This document shows positions 63,701-64,000 of a stretch of DNA of 64,000 nucleotides, one piece after another. Source of the DNA: Larix kaempferi (Eukaryota > Streptophyta > Pinopsida > Pinales > Pinaceae); the NCBI GenBank assembly GCA_027924585.1, contig BSBM01002121.1, forward strand, positions 843,222 to 907,221, in the 5' to 3' direction. Position 1 is the stretch's first letter, and each line of letters opens with the position of its first letter. The position numbers were made by a program, and so were the translations under genes. Below the pieces are notes generated by a model. That model was not told where the DNA came from. It was given only the letters and a program-made list of their open reading frames with translations, and did no database searches.

Positions 63701-64000
63701 CTAGAAGGTTTACATGATTTCGTAAAAAACACGAGTTTTTAGAAAATGTGTTTTATTTCATAAATGGAATCTACAAAGTATGCACATTCTATGTCATAAC
63801 GACATTCTATAGTTTGCGCATGCGTCCGGAAATAAGAAAAGCTTACTTCCACCGTTTTTTAAAATTACAGCTTCTAGAAGGTTTACATGATTTTGTAAAA
63901 AACACGAGTTTTTAGAAAATGTGTTTTATTTCATAAATGGAATCTACAAAGTATGCACATTCTACGTCATAGCGACTTTCTATAGTTTGTGCATGCGTTC

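Larger units (their letters stand above)
1..64000 (+). repeat. Satellite DNA array, 173-bp monomer, about 370 copies
   Basis: The same 173-bp unit recurs head to tail from the first base to the last. Starts of the CATGCGTCCGG landmark at 1, 174, 347 and 520, and again at 63,819 and 63,992, are exactly 173 bp apart. Over the whole window the phase drifts by only about -19 bp, so 370 monomers fit. Every monomer I read is in the same orientation, and I saw no inversion, transposon or unique spacer. The unit carries HindIII (AAGCTT), XbaI (TCTAGA), SphI (GCATGC) and BspEI (TCCGGA) sites, so a ladder on restriction digestion is expected. Monomer length near one nucleosome and nested higher-order repeats resemble centromeric satellites such as alpha satellite. 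Centromere function is inferred, and the family and host are not recognised. No stretch of the window holds a supportable gene. Confidence 0.98.

Noticed and set aside
1-64000. CRISPR-like array of repeats and spacers
   Set aside because: The whole 173-bp unit is conserved. There are no short direct repeats separated by unrelated spacers, and no cas-like genes.
1-64000. Assignment to a known satellite family or species
   Set aside because: The monomer length is near those of alpha satellite (171 bp), several plant centromeric repeats and various HindIII satellites, but I do not recognise the sequence as any of them. A database search (BLASTN or Dfam/Repbase with 45,481-45,653) would be decisive and could not be run.

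Overview
The whole 64 kb window is one uninterrupted tandem satellite array. The monomer is 173 bp. With the phase set at CATGCGTCCGG, monomers start at 1, 174, 347, 520 and so on, up to 63,992. That is about 370 head-to-tail copies, all in the same orientation, with a net drift of only about 19 bp from perfect periodicity. A consensus-like monomer (45,481-45,653) is about 33% GC by hand count. I found no protein-coding gene, RNA gene, transposon, CRISPR array, origin or unique flanking sequence, and both window ends cut through the array. The 173-bp unit is close to nucleosome length, the array is long and uninterrupted, and it has layered higher-order structure. These points suggest a eukaryotic centromeric or pericentromeric satellite from a long-read assembly. 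I do not recognise the family and cannot name the species or even choose between plant and animal.

Layout. (1) 1-6,575: two copies of a 19-monomer (about 3,287 bp) higher-order repeat with about five differences seen by eye, then a partial related copy at about 7,190-8,371. (2) About 8.4-17.7 kb: mixed monomers with local 4-monomer (691 bp) and 9-monomer (1,556 bp) duplications. (3) About 17.76-24.64 kb (block A) is repeated at about 26.05-33.97 kb (block B). The offset steps from 8,294 to 8,466 to 9,332 because B carries one and then five extra monomers. (4) 34.0-40.2 kb: 6-, 8- and 11-monomer duplications. (5) 40.2-44.7 kb: a rearranged relative of parts of A/B plus a 5-monomer duplication. 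(6) About 45.86-54.24 kb: three tandem copies of a 16/17-monomer higher-order repeat. (7) 54.2-64.0 kb: 5- and 6-monomer duplications flanking a more heterogeneous stretch (about 57.05-61.69 kb), with the 54.99-56.0 kb segment recurring 6,748 bp later.

Monomers fall loosely into two haplotype classes, with linked variants at four sites. Each monomer also carries short palindromes, a near-perfect 9-bp hairpin, an alternating purine-pyrimidine tract at the junction, and a heat-shock-element-like dyad. Nothing in the window looks like an encoded biological system. What is of interest is the satellite's architecture, its recent amplification history and its recurrent sequence motifs.
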